Shown here one piece after another: positions 1-8,895 of a stretch of 64,000 bases of DNA. The notes beneath the pieces were generated by a model. The model was not told the origin of the DNA and made no database searches. It saw only the letters and a list, made by a program, of their open reading frames with translations. The stretch is from the NCBI GenBank assembly GCA_026708325.1, contig JAPOVC010000014.1:1-64000 (forward strand), given 5' to 3'. The position numbers were made by a program, and so were the translations under genes. The first letter of the stretch is position 1; the number at the start of each line of letters is the position of its first letter. Origin of the DNA: Anaerolineaceae bacterium. GTDB lineage: Bacteria > Chloroflexota > Anaerolineae > Aggregatilineales > Phototrophicaceae.

Positions 1-477
1 GGTTTCCCCTTGCGCAGGACCTGGCAGCAGACCCGCGGGCGCCTCAATCTGCTGCTGCCAGCGCCCCGTGTGCTGCTGCTGGCTGTCGGCGTCGGCGTTT
101 TACTGGTGTCCCTGGTGTCGATACTCTGGCTACTCTGGGTGATGGTCACCTGGCCCATGTACGCGGACAACGACGGAACGCCGGGCAATCCGGACCTGGC
201 GACGGCCGTACTTTCGGCGGCGATGACGGCGCTGGGGGAAGAGACCATGTTCCGCGGCCTGCTGCAACCGGTATTCGGAGTGGTGCTTACCAGCGTTTGC
301 TTTGCCCTGCTGCACATGCGACCCGGCAGCGAAATCGCCTTCCTGCCCGTCCTTGGCGTGTCCCTGACCCTTGGCTGGCTGTGCCGGCGTCATGGCACAG
401 TGGCCGCTATCGTGGCGCACTTTTGCTACAACCTGACGCTGGGTTTGACGTCGACCTGGTATGGCGCCCAGGTCTGA
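1..477 (+). CDS. CPBP-family intramembrane metalloprotease, 5' partial
   Basis: The reading frame is open to the left edge of the window, so the N-terminus is probably outside; a TTG at 10 is the first possible start inside. The visible part has a membrane segment near residues 21-47 (counting from the TTG) and the three signatures of the CPBP/CAAX-protease (Abi) family: EETMFRG with the Glu pair at 77-78 and Arg82, FALLHM with His102, and HFCYN with His137 and Asn141. These residues form the buried metal/catalytic site in family members such as Rce1. Family proteins are usually 200-300 residues, so about 159 codons fits a truncated view. The substrate is unknown. Its end overlaps the longest possible rlmN frame, but not the rlmN start preferred here. 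Confidence 0.8.
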   Translation, partial: GFPLRRTWQQTRGRLNLLLPAPRVLLLAVGVGVLLVSLVSILWLLWVMVTWPMYADNDGTPGNPDLATAVLSAAMTALGEETMFRGLLQPVFGVVLTSVCFALLHMRPGSEIAFLPVLGVSLTLGWLCRRHGTVAAIVAHFCYNLTLGLTSTWYGAQV

Positions 478-499
478 CCGGACAGGATTTGGAACTCGT

Positions 500-1552
500 A
501 TGCGAAACATGCTGGAACTGGACCGCGACGGGCTGACACAAGTGCTGGGCACCTGGGGACAGCCCTCATTTCGGGCCCGCCAGATTCTGACCTGGGTCTA
601 TCAGCGTCACGTGACCGACTTTTCGGAAATGACGGATTTGCCACTGTCGTTGCGGGAACGTCTCGCCGCGGAAATGAGGGTCGGTTCGCTCTCTTTGGCG
701 CATCAAAGGCGAAGCCGCGATGGCACGTCAAAACGGGTCTATCGACTGGATGACGGGCAACTCATCGAAACCGTGTTGATGCACTACCGTGACGGACGGC
801 GCAGCGCCTGCATCTCCACCCAGGCAGGTTGTGCCCTGGGGTGCATCTTCTGCGCCACCGGTCAAATGGGTTTCGCGCGTCACCTCAGCGCTGCCGAGAT
901 CGTGGAACAGGCCCTGCTGCTGGCGCAGGAACTCGCCAGACGCGGAGAACGGCTGAGCAACGTCGTTTTGATGGGCATGGGAGAGCCATTTCACAACTAC
1001 GATGAATCGCTGGGGGCCGTGCGACGGTTGATGGACGATCTGGGCATTGGGGCGCGCCACATCACCATCAGCACAGTGGGTCTCGTGCCGCAGATTCGGC
1101 GCTTTGCGGACGAGGGCTTGCAGGTCCGCCTGGCCGTCAGCCTGCACGCCGCCACTGATGAGGATCGCAGTGACCTGTTGCCGGTCAACCGGCGCTGGCC
1201 GCTGCGGGAATTGATGGGGGCCTGTCGTCACTACGTCCGCAAAACGGGGCGACGGATCACCTTCGAATGGGCGTTGATACGGGGCGAGACAGACACCATG
1301 GAACAGGCTCACGCACTGGGGAGGTTGCTGCAGGGACTGCTCTGCCATGTCAATGCCATCCCGCTCAATCCAACGGCGGACTACGCCGGCTCGCCTTCGG
1401 GCTCGGAAGAAGTGGAACGATTCGTGTCCATCCTGACCGACTATGGCATCCGCACGACCGTGCGCGTGCGACGCGGCATTGATATCGATGCCGGCTGCGG
1501 TCAACTGCGGGCGGTTGTGCAGTCAAATGAGGTGAACAGTGACGCGCTATGA
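500..1552 (+). CDS. rlmN: 23S rRNA (adenine-2503-C2)/tRNA A37 methyltransferase RlmN
   Basis: Radical-SAM enzyme that methylates C2 of A2503 in 23S rRNA and A37 of some tRNAs. From the chosen ATG the protein has 350 residues, typical for the family. The radical-SAM cluster motif CALGCIFC supplies Cys111, Cys115 and Cys118, and the C-terminal DAGCGQL supplies the methyl-carrying Cys333. MGMGEPFHN is the usual SAM-binding GEP motif. The frame extends upstream to 461, but the family start ...MLELDRDGLTQVLG fits the ATG at 500 better and avoids overlap with the protease gene. It ends inside the start region of the next small gene (14-base overlap), so the two are probably co-transcribed. Confidence 0.95.
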   Translation: MRNMLELDRDGLTQVLGTWGQPSFRARQILTWVYQRHVTDFSEMTDLPLSLRERLAAEMRVGSLSLAHQRRSRDGTSKRVYRLDDGQLIETVLMHYRDGRRSACISTQAGCALGCIFCATGQMGFARHLSAAEIVEQALLLAQELARRGERLSNVVLMGMGEPFHNYDESLGAVRRLMDDLGIGARHITISTVGLVPQIRRFADEGLQVRLAVSLHAATDEDRSDLLPVNRRWPLRELMGACRHYVRKTGRRITFEWALIRGETDTMEQAHALGRLLQGLLCHVNAIPLNPTADYAGSPSGSEEVERFVSILTDYGIRTTVRVRRGIDIDAGCGQLRAVVQSNEVNSDAL

Positions 1553-1823
1553 ATGCAGCGCCATCCTGAACGTGGGCGAACTGGACCTCGCCTACGTTGA
1601 CGAATTCGAGGACCTGTGCCTCATCAGCCTCGAAGATTGCGGTCGACGCGCCCCCAGGCCAGACTGCGTCGCGCGCCGCCTGCGCACGGTCGACAGCAAG
1701 GGAGAACGCGGCTGGTCTCTGGCCTTCTTCACGCGGCCCCCGACAGTTTTCCATGCGCGCACGGAACAGGAACTGCAGCGCACTGTGTGGCGGCTGGCGC
1801 AAATGGGCTGGAAGGTTGTCTGA
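1539..1823 (+). CDS. Small protein of unknown function downstream of rlmN
   Basis: This 94-residue frame starts at a GTG inside the last codons of rlmN and overlaps it by 14 bases, suggesting translational coupling. I do not recognise the family. The protein is acidic at its N-terminus, has no signal peptide or membrane segment, contains Cys at positions 6, 27, 34 and 43, and ends in an amphipathic stretch (TEQELQRTVWRLAQMGWKVV). The last part resembles the short alpha/beta ending of small domains that predict 'average over a window', but this is only an impression. Operon position next to an rRNA/tRNA methyltransferase suggests a housekeeping role. It could be spurious, but the frame is well maintained and the intergenic gap would otherwise be large. 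Confidence 0.6.
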   Translation: MTRYECSAILNVGELDLAYVDEFEDLCLISLEDCGRRAPRPDCVARRLRTVDSKGERGWSLAFFTRPPTVFHARTEQELQRTVWRLAQMGWKVV

Positions 1824-1833
1824 ACGCAGCAGG

Positions 1834-1862
1834 TTGCAATTCCGGCATGCAAAAGGTAGCAT
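1834..1862 (+). promoter_or_regulatory. Possible sigma70-type promoter before rpe
   Basis: TTGCAA (1834-1839) and TAGCAT (1857-1862) are separated by exactly 17 bases, each matching four of six consensus positions. They lie in the 107-base gap before rpe, the only sizeable gap in the rlmN-to-coaD block. The leader would be about 60 bases. Inference from sequence only. Confidence 0.35.
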
Positions 1863-1930
1863 AAATCTGTTCGCCTGCTCGCAGCGGACTCTCTGAAACA
1901 ACCACGCACACGCACACACCGGACGAGGCG

Positions 1931-2593
1931 TTGACTGTAAAGCTCGCGCCGTCCATTCTGGCGGCAGACTGGACCCGGATGGGGGAGCAGATCGCCGAAG
2001 CTGAAGCTGCCGGGGCGGACTGGATTCACGTCGACGCGATGGACGGAAACTTCGTGCCCAACATCAGCTTTGGCCAGGATATGGTGGCCGCAGCCCGCCG
2101 TTCGACGCGACTGCCCCTGGATGTTCACCTGATGATCGTCGAACCATTAAAACATCTCGAGTCCTTTGCTCGCGCCGGCGCCACGCGCATCAGCTTGCAC
2201 GTTGAGGCCGTGGACTCCCTGCAGACGGCCATGCAGGCAGTGCGGAAGACCGGCTGTGCCTGTGGCGTGGCGATCAATCCCGAGACTCCTGTCGAGGCCT
2301 TGTTCAAAGATCTTGATGACCTCGATTACGTGCTGGTGATGACGGTCAATCCCGGATTCGGTGGCCAGGAATTCATGCCGGAGACCTTGCCCAAGGTCAG
2401 GGCGTTGCGTAGGAGAATCGCCGAATGCAGCAGCCATGTCTCCCTTGGTGTTGACGGTGGCATAAATGTTGACACGGTGCCACTGGTCGTGGCAGCCGGC
2501 GCTGATCTGATCGTCGCCGGCAGCAGCGTTTATCGAGACGACCAACCGGTGGCCGCCGGCTTGGAGCAATTGCGCAGGGCGATCATTCAGTGA
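1931..2593 (+). CDS. rpe: Ribulose-phosphate 3-epimerase
   Basis: Interconverts D-ribulose 5-phosphate and D-xylulose 5-phosphate in the pentose phosphate pathway, in the cytosol. The 220-residue protein has the full set of TIM-barrel signatures: LAPSILAADW at the N-terminus, HVDAMDGNFVPN (metal-binding His and Asp), LDVHLMIVEP, VNPGFGGQ in the phosphate-binding loop, and VDGGIN near the C-terminus. The start is a TTG at 1931 preceded by a purine-rich ggacgagg. Its stop overlaps the GTG start of fakA by 4 bases. In Bacillus subtilis rpe also lies between rlmN and yloV (fakA), so the context is conserved. Confidence 0.95.
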   Translation: MTVKLAPSILAADWTRMGEQIAEAEAAGADWIHVDAMDGNFVPNISFGQDMVAAARRSTRLPLDVHLMIVEPLKHLESFARAGATRISLHVEAVDSLQTAMQAVRKTGCACGVAINPETPVEALFKDLDDLDYVLVMTVNPGFGGQEFMPETLPKVRALRRRIAECSSHVSLGVDGGINVDTVPLVVAAGADLIVAGSSVYRDDQPVAAGLEQLRRAIIQ

Positions 2594-4269
2594 ACGGGAC
2601 GGAACGCATGAAGGCCTGGCCGGACAGGCGGACTTGTGATGGCAGGCAGTTGCGCTGGCTCCTGACCGCCGGTCTCTCCTGGCTGGAACAGAACCAGGCC
2701 CTGGTCGATTCACTCAATGTCTTTCCTGTGCCAGATGGTGACACGGGCAAAAACATGGTGCTGACCCTGCGCAGCGCCAATGAACACGTCAAATCCGGAA
2801 AGACGCGACAGGCAGGTGAAGTCGGGGCAAGGGTGGCGCATGGCGCCCTGATGGGCGCGCGTGGCAATTCCGGCGTCATCTTGTCCCAGTTGCTGGCGGG
2901 ATTCGCGGACTGCATTCGTGGCGTTGAGCATTTTGACGCGCAGCAATTGAACCAGGCCTGGCGGGAGGCAGTGGACAAGGCCTACAAGGCCGTGACCGAG
3001 CCCGTAGAAGGCACGATCCTGACAGTAGCCCGGGAGACTGGCGAGGCCCTGACGCAAAGCGTGCGGGACGAGGGGGAAGAAGACCTGGTCGTCTTGCTGG
3101 AGACCATGGTGGCTGCGGCACAGGTCTCACTGTTGCACACGCCCGAGTTGCTGCCCGTGCTCAGGAAGGCGGGCGTGGTCGACTCCGGAGGACAGGGACT
3201 GGTGTGCATTCTGGAGGGGATGTTGCGCATGGCGCAGGGGCAATCCGTCTTTGCGCCGGAGGCTTCCTCGTCACGGGACGAGCAGGGTTGGCAACATGCG
3301 CTCGAACCCGAGGATGAAGAAGGCTACGGGTACGACGTGCAGTTCCTGATGCACGGCGAAAACATGGACGTCAAGACCATCCACGATGGCATTGATGCCC
3401 TGGGCTGGTCCACGCTGGTGGTCGGCGACGATCGCCTGATCAAGGTACACGTGCACGTCCATGATCCCGGCCAGCCCATTTCCTACGCCATCGATCATTG
3501 CGGCTGGCTCAACGACGTGGTCGTCGAAAACATGCAGGAGCAATATCTGCAAAACCTTGAACAGCGCATGGACGGGGAAGAAGACGAAGAGGTGGCGGAA
3601 GCCGGTGAGATTGGCGTCATTGCCGTGGCTGGCGGTGCCGGTCTGACGCATCTGTTTCGCGAGGAACTGGGGGCCGCCCAGGTGATTGAAGGCGGGCAGA
3701 CCATGAACCCCAGCGCCGGGGACTTTCTGGATGCCATGAAAGGCCTGCCGCAGAAGGCATTTGTCCTGTTGCCCAACAACGTGAACATCATTTTGGCCGC
3801 GCAACAGGCTGCTGACCTGGCAGACGGTCGCGACGTGCGCGTCGTGCCGAGCAGGAGCATTCCCCAGGGCATTGAAGCCATGTTGCATCGTCCCATGCGC
3901 CTGCAAGACCTCGAGGGCGGCGTTGCAGCCATGGAGGCGGCGCTTGGCGAAGTCGTCAGCGCGTCGTTGACCACGGCCACGCGCGATGCCGCCGTGGACG
4001 GGCTGATCGTCAAGGCCGGTCATTACATTGGCCTGGTGGACGGTCGCCTCTGCGTTGCTTCGAACACGCTCGAAGACGCGCTGGTGGAACTGGTGCAAAA
4101 AGCGCTGCACAATGACGGCGAACTCGTCACCCTGTATTATGGAGAACAGGTCGACTCGCAGCGCGCCGAAGCGCTGGCTTCGTCACTGGAGGATTCGCTT
4201 GAGGACGTGGAAGTGGAACTTGTACGCGGTGACCAACCCCTCTATCCCTTCCTTGTAAGTGTCGAGTAG
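2590..4269 (+). CDS. fakA: Fatty acid kinase catalytic subunit FakA (DAK2/DhaL domain, YloV-like)
   Basis: FakA phosphorylates fatty acids bound to FakB, feeding exogenous or recycled acyl chains to acyl-phosphate for phospholipid synthesis. The 559-residue length matches the family. The N-terminal DhaL-type kinase domain carries NVFPVPDGDTGKNM (residues 43-56; Asp49 and Asp51 bind Mg-ADP) and GARGNSG (89-95). The middle and C-terminal domains include the acidic region around DGEEDEE (about 330-336) and the C-terminal YGEQV region expected for FakB docking. The GTG start overlaps the rpe stop (GTGA); an internal ATG at 2608 is an alternative. fakB follows 37 bases downstream, which supports the assignment over a dihydroxyacetone kinase. 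Confidence 0.9.
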   Translation: MNGTERMKAWPDRRTCDGRQLRWLLTAGLSWLEQNQALVDSLNVFPVPDGDTGKNMVLTLRSANEHVKSGKTRQAGEVGARVAHGALMGARGNSGVILSQLLAGFADCIRGVEHFDAQQLNQAWREAVDKAYKAVTEPVEGTILTVARETGEALTQSVRDEGEEDLVVLLETMVAAAQVSLLHTPELLPVLRKAGVVDSGGQGLVCILEGMLRMAQGQSVFAPEASSSRDEQGWQHALEPEDEEGYGYDVQFLMHGENMDVKTIHDGIDALGWSTLVVGDDRLIKVHVHVHDPGQPISYAIDHCGWLNDVVVENMQEQYLQNLEQRMDGEEDEEVAEAGEIGVIAVAGGAGLTHLFREELGAAQVIEGGQTMNPSAGDFLDAMKGLPQKAFVLLPNNVNIILAAQQAADLADGRDVRVVPSRSIPQGIEAMLHRPMRLQDLEGGVAAMEAALGEVVSASLTTATRDAAVDGLIVKAGHYIGLVDGRLCVASNTLEDALVELVQKALHNDGELVTLYYGEQVDSQRAEALASSLEDSLEDVEVELVRGDQPLYPFLVSVE

Positions 4270-4306
4270 TCGTTTTCGTATCGTATAGCTATCGGGGAGT
4301 TGAACC

Positions 4307-5161
4307 ATGGGTTCGCAAGGAATTCGGGTTGTTACCGACGTCTCCAGCGAATTGACAAAGGAAACCCTGGATGAATTTAAGATTACTCTGGTTCCAGGTT
4401 ACATCAATGAGGGAGACGAAAGCGTTTTGTTCGATGGCTTTAACCTGGACCGGGTGCGATTTTACAACGAATTGAAGGACAAGGACCCGCTGCCGACCAC
4501 GGCCGCGCCGGCGCCAGGAATTGTCCAGGAGATTCTCGACAAGCTCTCGGAAGAGGCAGAGCACCTGGTGTTGATCACCCTCCCGCGAAACCTGAGCGCC
4601 TACCAGGAATCTTTCCGGCTGGGGTCGGAGCACCTGCCGGAGGACCGCGTCACGTTAATTGACAGTGGCACCGTTGGCTCGTCCCAGGATACACAGGTCC
4701 TGGCCGCCGCCACAACGGCGCAGGCCGGGGAGGGCCTGGAGGATGTGCTGGCTGCCGTCACGAAGGCCCGCTCCAACACGGTTTCGGCAGCAGCCCTGAG
4801 CACCATGGAAAACCTGAGGCGCAGTGGGCGCGTGAACATGGCCCAGGCCGGTCTGGCGACCCTCTTGCAGATCAAGCCCATTCTGGAAGTTGCGGATGGC
4901 GAAGTCGTGACTCATGCGCGGGTGCGCACCTTTCGCAAGGCGCGTCTTGAATTGCTTCGTATGTTGAGGGAACAGGGGCCCTTTGAGCGCCTGGTTGTCG
5001 AACATGCGAACAATGAAAGTGACGCCAGCTGGCTGGCCGAACAGGTTAAAGAACTCGTGACAGGGACCATACATATCGGACTCATCAGCCCTATATTGGG
5101 CACGCATCTGGGCCAGGGCGCGCTGGGCTATACTGGTCTCAAAGCTGGCTGGAGAGACTGA
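4307..5161 (+). CDS. fakB: DegV family fatty-acid-binding protein FakB
   Basis: The DegV-fold protein holds a fatty acid and presents its carboxylate to FakA for phosphorylation. The 284-residue protein starts VVTDVSSELTKE as in DegV proteins, has the lipid-head-group loop TTAAPAPG (usual form TSQPSPG), and the TMENLRRSGRV motif (usual form TLEYLKKGGRI). A clear ribosome-binding site (ggggag) precedes the ATG. It lies directly after fakA, so the pair can form a complete fatty acid kinase. The stop is 1 base from the recG start, implying one operon. Which fatty acid it prefers cannot be told. Confidence 0.9.
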   Translation: MGSQGIRVVTDVSSELTKETLDEFKITLVPGYINEGDESVLFDGFNLDRVRFYNELKDKDPLPTTAAPAPGIVQEILDKLSEEAEHLVLITLPRNLSAYQESFRLGSEHLPEDRVTLIDSGTVGSSQDTQVLAAATTAQAGEGLEDVLAAVTKARSNTVSAAALSTMENLRRSGRVNMAQAGLATLLQIKPILEVADGEVVTHARVRTFRKARLELLRMLREQGPFERLVVEHANNESDASWLAEQVKELVTGTIHIGLISPILGTHLGQGALGYTGLKAGWRD

Positions 5162-5162
5162 A

Positions 5163-7730
5163 TTGCCAACGGCGCTGGAGACCCTCGTCAAAATCCTTCG
5201 TCTGGAACGGGAACAGCGCTGCAGGGACAGCGCGGTTGCGGGGGGACTGGGCGCCTTCAGCAAGGTTTGGGAACCGGATGCTCTTCGGCAGGCCCGCAAC
5301 AACCAGCAAAGGAAGCTGGTGGAGGAATTGCGGGCCCTGATGCAAGGCTACAGCGGCCTCAGCAACGTCGAGGCGCGGGCCGAACGGGTGCAATTCATGC
5401 TGGACCGCATTCATGCCAGGGTCCAGCCTGAAACGGGACAGGACGCTGCCACCAGGCCAGGCGACCGGGCATCCAGCCGAAACCGGCGCGACAGGAAAAA
5501 CAGAAAGCCCCGTCGTCAGGGACGTAACCAGAATTCAGGCAGGGAACAGGGACGGCGGTCCCGTCGTTCTGTGCGGGCCAGTCGGCCAGACATCGCAGCC
5601 CGGGCGACTCTGGAGCAGCCGCCCCGGCGGCAACGCGCACCCCAGGACCCGGCGAAGGCATTGGCACAAATGCGGCATCTTGAACAGCCGCTGACGGTCC
5701 TGCAGGGGATCGGCGACCGTCGCGCGGAGGTGTTCGCCCGCCTGGGCATTCACACCCTGGCGGACCTGCTCTATTTCATGCCCCGCCGCCATGACGATTA
5801 CCGCCAGGAACGCTATCTGGGCAGGCTCGAACCGGATATGCGGGTCACGGTTGTCGGCGGGGTCCGGCGCTGCGCCATCCGCCATGTCGCCGGCGGCCGG
5901 CGAGATTTCCACGTCACGCTGGAGGATGAAAGCGGCCACCTGGATGCGCTCTTCTTTGGTCAACACTGGCTAAATGGTCAGATCAAGGTGGGCGATCTCA
6001 TCGTGCTCAGCGGACGCACGTCGCTCCGGGGCACGCGCCTGCAAATAATCAATCCGGAGTGGGAGCCGCTGGACCCGGCAAACCTGCAGACGGTTGGTCT
6101 TGTCCCCGTTTATCCGCTTACCGATGGTCTGACGCAGCGGGGGATGCGGCGTCTCATGCGCGACGTCGTGCCGGGCAAGACACGGGACCTGCCCGATCCG
6201 GTACCGGAAGCCACGCTTGAAAGGGCCGGTTTGGCGGACCTGGCATGGGCATTGCAACAGGCGCACTTCCCGGAAGGGCCGGACCACTTGCGCCACGCGC
6301 GCGACCGCCTGCTTTTTGATGAACTGCTTGCGCTCCAGTTGGCTGTCCTCGAAAACCGGCGCGAATGGCAGTCGCGCCCGGCGGAAGCCCTGGCGATGCC
6401 TGATGAAGATTTTGCCGTGCTCCAGGCCGGGCTCTTTCCCTTTGAGCTGACCGAAGCCCAGCAACAGGCCGTCACCGAGATTCGCCAGGACATGGCCGCT
6501 GAAGTCCCCATGAATCGCCTGCTGCAGGGTGACGTGGGCTCGGGCAAGACTGCTGTGGCCATACTCGCCATGCTTCTTGCGGCGCGGGCCGGCCGGCAGG
6601 CGGCCCTGATCGTCCCGCTGAGCGTGCTGGCCGGCCAGCATTTTCGCAACCTGTCGGAAACCTTCGCACGCTTGCCCGAAGACAATCGGCCTTCGCTGGC
6701 GCTTCTGACGGGCGCGACCCGGGGCGAGCAGCGGAAGGCCATTCTTGCAGATCTGGCTTCCGGCGCCCTGGACATCGTGGTCGGGACCCACGCCCTGCTT
6801 CAGGAAGGCATCGATTTCAGCGACGTGGGCCTGGTGATCATCGACGAACAACATCGATTTGGTGTCGGGCAGCGCAGGTTGCTACGCGGCAAGGGACGCA
6901 ACCCGCATCTCCTGTTGATGACCGCGACGCCAATCCCGCGGTCGCTTGCCCTGACGCTGTATGCGGACCTTGACCTGAGTGTCATAGACGAGTTGCCACC
7001 GGGCCGTGGAACTGTGCAGACCACCGTCATCGAGCCGGTGGCCCGTGAACGGGCATTCAGTTTCGTGGCCACAGAACTTGCCCGTGGGCGGCAGGCTTTC
7101 ATTGTTCATCCTCTGGTAGAAGAATCGGAAAACACAGACGTCCGGGCAGCAGTCAGCGCCTGGGAAGAACTGGTACAGGTCTTCCATCGTTTCCGCCTGG
7201 CCCTGCTGCATGGACGGATGTCGGTTCCGGAAAAGGACGAGGTTCTGCGCGCATTTAGCAGAGGCGATACGGACGTGCTGGTAACGACGTCGGTCGCCGA
7301 GGTGGGTGTGGATGTGCCCAACGCCAGTGTCATGGTCATTGAAGGCGCCAACCGCTTCGGTCTGGCGCAACTGCACCAGTTCCGCGGACGGGTAGGGCGC
7401 GGCGAACACGCTTCCCATTGTCTGTTGATTCCGGACAGCAGGGAGCCGGCGGCCCGGGAACGTCTGGAAGCGCTGGAACAGTACAGCGACGGCTTCAGCC
7501 TTGCCGAGCTTGACTGGCAAATGCGGGGTTCAGGCGATCTGGCGGGAATGAGACAGAGTGGCGGCAGTCTCCTGCAAATGGCTGAATTTCTGACGCCCCA
7601 ACTGGTGGCGCTGGCCAGGCGCGAGGCGCGCACAATCGCTCTGGAAGATCCCGGGCTTGCCTTGCCAGAGCACGAACTGCTGGCCTTCCGGGTCAACCGC
7701 CTGCGGGACAGGCGCAGCGACGTCAGCTGA
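5163..7730 (+). CDS. recG: ATP-dependent DNA helicase RecG
   Basis: RecG remodels stalled forks and branch-migrates Holliday junctions. The wedge/OB domain begins near residue 176 (LTVLQGIGDRRAEVFARLGI), followed by the helicase lobes: Walker A GDVGSGKTA (Lys462), Walker B DEQH (561-564, RecG form of DEAH), TATPIPRSLAL motif III, and motif VI region HQFRGRVGRG. At 855 residues it is about 160 longer than E. coli RecG. The surplus is an N-terminal helical region (1-90) and a strongly basic linker at about 98-160, with 23 Arg/Lys in 63 residues. Similar N-terminal extensions are, as I recall, usual in Chloroflexota RecG. The start is a TTG one base after the fakB stop. Confidence 0.95.
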   Translation: MPTALETLVKILRLEREQRCRDSAVAGGLGAFSKVWEPDALRQARNNQQRKLVEELRALMQGYSGLSNVEARAERVQFMLDRIHARVQPETGQDAATRPGDRASSRNRRDRKNRKPRRQGRNQNSGREQGRRSRRSVRASRPDIAARATLEQPPRRQRAPQDPAKALAQMRHLEQPLTVLQGIGDRRAEVFARLGIHTLADLLYFMPRRHDDYRQERYLGRLEPDMRVTVVGGVRRCAIRHVAGGRRDFHVTLEDESGHLDALFFGQHWLNGQIKVGDLIVLSGRTSLRGTRLQIINPEWEPLDPANLQTVGLVPVYPLTDGLTQRGMRRLMRDVVPGKTRDLPDPVPEATLERAGLADLAWALQQAHFPEGPDHLRHARDRLLFDELLALQLAVLENRREWQSRPAEALAMPDEDFAVLQAGLFPFELTEAQQQAVTEIRQDMAAEVPMNRLLQGDVGSGKTAVAILAMLLAARAGRQAALIVPLSVLAGQHFRNLSETFARLPEDNRPSLALLTGATRGEQRKAILADLASGALDIVVGTHALLQEGIDFSDVGLVIIDEQHRFGVGQRRLLRGKGRNPHLLLMTATPIPRSLALTLYADLDLSVIDELPPGRGTVQTTVIEPVARERAFSFVATELARGRQAFIVHPLVEESENTDVRAAVSAWEELVQVFHRFRLALLHGRMSVPEKDEVLRAFSRGDTDVLVTTSVAEVGVDVPNASVMVIEGANRFGLAQLHQFRGRVGRGEHASHCLLIPDSREPAARERLEALEQYSDGFSLAELDWQMRGSGDLAGMRQSGGSLLQMAEFLTPQLVALARREARTIALEDPGLALPEHELLAFRVNRLRDRRSDVS

Positions 7731-7751
7731 GGGGCAGGGAGGGAGGACGCC

Positions 7752-8249
7752 ATGTCAAGCAGCCACCTTGGCCTGTTTCCCGCGACGCTGGACCCCGTAC
7801 ACAATGGTCACATTGATATCGTGAGCCGCGCGGTGCGCCTGTTTGGTGAAGTTGTCGTCGGAATTTACGATTCTCCAAAGAAGCCTTTGTTGTTCAATAC
7901 CGACGAAAGGGTGGCCCTGGCCCGTGAGGCTTTTGGAAAAATCCCAAATGTAAAAGTTGCACAATACAGGGGCTTAACGGTAGACTTCGCGTCCGGGTTG
8001 GGGGCGGTTGCGATCATCAGGGGATTGCGCGTTTCTTCGGACTTCGATTTCGAGTTGCGCACGGCCCTTGCGAACCGACAGTTGTCGGGGGAGATCGAGA
8101 CCATCGCCATCATGGCGGACGAGCGTTACATTCACGTCAGTTCCAGCATCATCCGGGAAATTGCGGAACTGGGGGGAGACGTGAGTTCGATGGTGCCACC
8201 ACACGTCATGGGGGCCCTGCAACAGCGCTTTGCGGCCTCGCCAAAATGA
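7752..8249 (+). CDS. coaD: Phosphopantetheine adenylyltransferase
   Basis: CoaD transfers AMP from ATP to 4'-phosphopantetheine, the penultimate step of coenzyme A synthesis. The 165-residue protein has the nucleotidyltransferase signature FPATLDPVHNGH near residues 9-20 (usually PGSFDPxTxGH) and the C-terminal HVSSSIIRE (ISSTxxR-type) motif; AIIRGLR is the usual RGLR substrate loop. The first motif is slightly divergent (PAT replacing PGS), but Thr and the GH pair are kept. A strong ribosome-binding site (gggagggagg) precedes the ATG. The 21-base gap to recG indicates the same transcript. Confidence 0.93.
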   Translation: MSSSHLGLFPATLDPVHNGHIDIVSRAVRLFGEVVVGIYDSPKKPLLFNTDERVALAREAFGKIPNVKVAQYRGLTVDFASGLGAVAIIRGLRVSSDFDFELRTALANRQLSGEIETIAIMADERYIHVSSSIIREIAELGGDVSSMVPPHVMGALQQRFAASPK

Positions 8250-8280
8250 TTGTTCGTCCCGGAAGACGCAGGAGGACGTC

Positions 8281-8895
8281 ATGGACATCCAGCATCTGAT
8301 TGATCGCCTGGAAGACCTGGTCGATGAAGGGCAGCACATTCCCTTCAGCCGTTACACGATGGTGGATGAAGAACGGGCACTGGAAATCATCGATCAAATG
8401 CGGATTTCGGTGCCGGAAGAAATCGAGAAGTCCTCGCGCGTCCTTGCCAACCGGGACCGCATCCTGGAACAGGCCGAAGAAGATTCAGCCCGCATCGTGC
8501 AACAGGCGCGACGGGATACGGAACTGATGCTTGATGAAGGCGCGACCGTTCAGGCTGCCCAGAACCGGGCTGCCAACATCATAGAGGCAGCGCGGCAGGA
8601 AGCCGAATTAATCGCCGACGAGGCAGACCGCTACGTCTTGCAGGAACTGGCACGCATGGAACGTGAGGTCGCCAGATTGCTTACGGTCGTGCGAAATGGC
8701 ATTCAGGAAGTTTCCAGTCAACGCCCCAATTTGCAGGTGCGGCCAGACCTTGACGTTGAAGACGAAATCACCCGGTCAGCGGAAGGCGAGGCAGGGATGG
8801 ACGACCTGCCGGTCATAACGCCTGCACGTTCCCTTTCCAAAAACGAAATGCAGTTTGCGCCGCCCAGGCCACCTTCGTCGGAGCCCTCTGATTAG
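8281..8895 (+). CDS. Coiled-coil protein of unknown function (DivIVA/ATP-synthase-b-like)
   Basis: This 204-residue protein begins MDIQHLIDRLEDLVDEGQ and continues as a long alternating charged helix (about residues 45-155: NRDRILEQAEEDSARIVQQ, then QEAELIADEADRYVLQ). Such sequences are often annotated as cell-division initiation (DivIVA-like) or ATP-synthase b-like because of the coiled coil. I recall similar proteins after coaD in Chloroflexota. There is no signal peptide or membrane anchor. The C-terminal 50 residues are acidic and Pro-rich. I chose the ATG at 8281 over the upstream frame start at 8230 because gcaggagg precedes it. The stop overlaps the convergent comEC stop by 4 bases. 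No specific function can be assigned. Confidence 0.75.
   Translation: MDIQHLIDRLEDLVDEGQHIPFSRYTMVDEERALEIIDQMRISVPEEIEKSSRVLANRDRILEQAEEDSARIVQQARRDTELMLDEGATVQAAQNRAANIIEAARQEAELIADEADRYVLQELARMEREVARLLTVVRNGIQEVSSQRPNLQVRPDLDVEDEITRSAEGEAGMDDLPVITPARSLSKNEMQFAPPRPPSSEPSD

Noticed and set aside
1900..1922. CA-dinucleotide stretch before rpe
   Set aside because: Short and irregular; no sign of function beyond a low-complexity leader.
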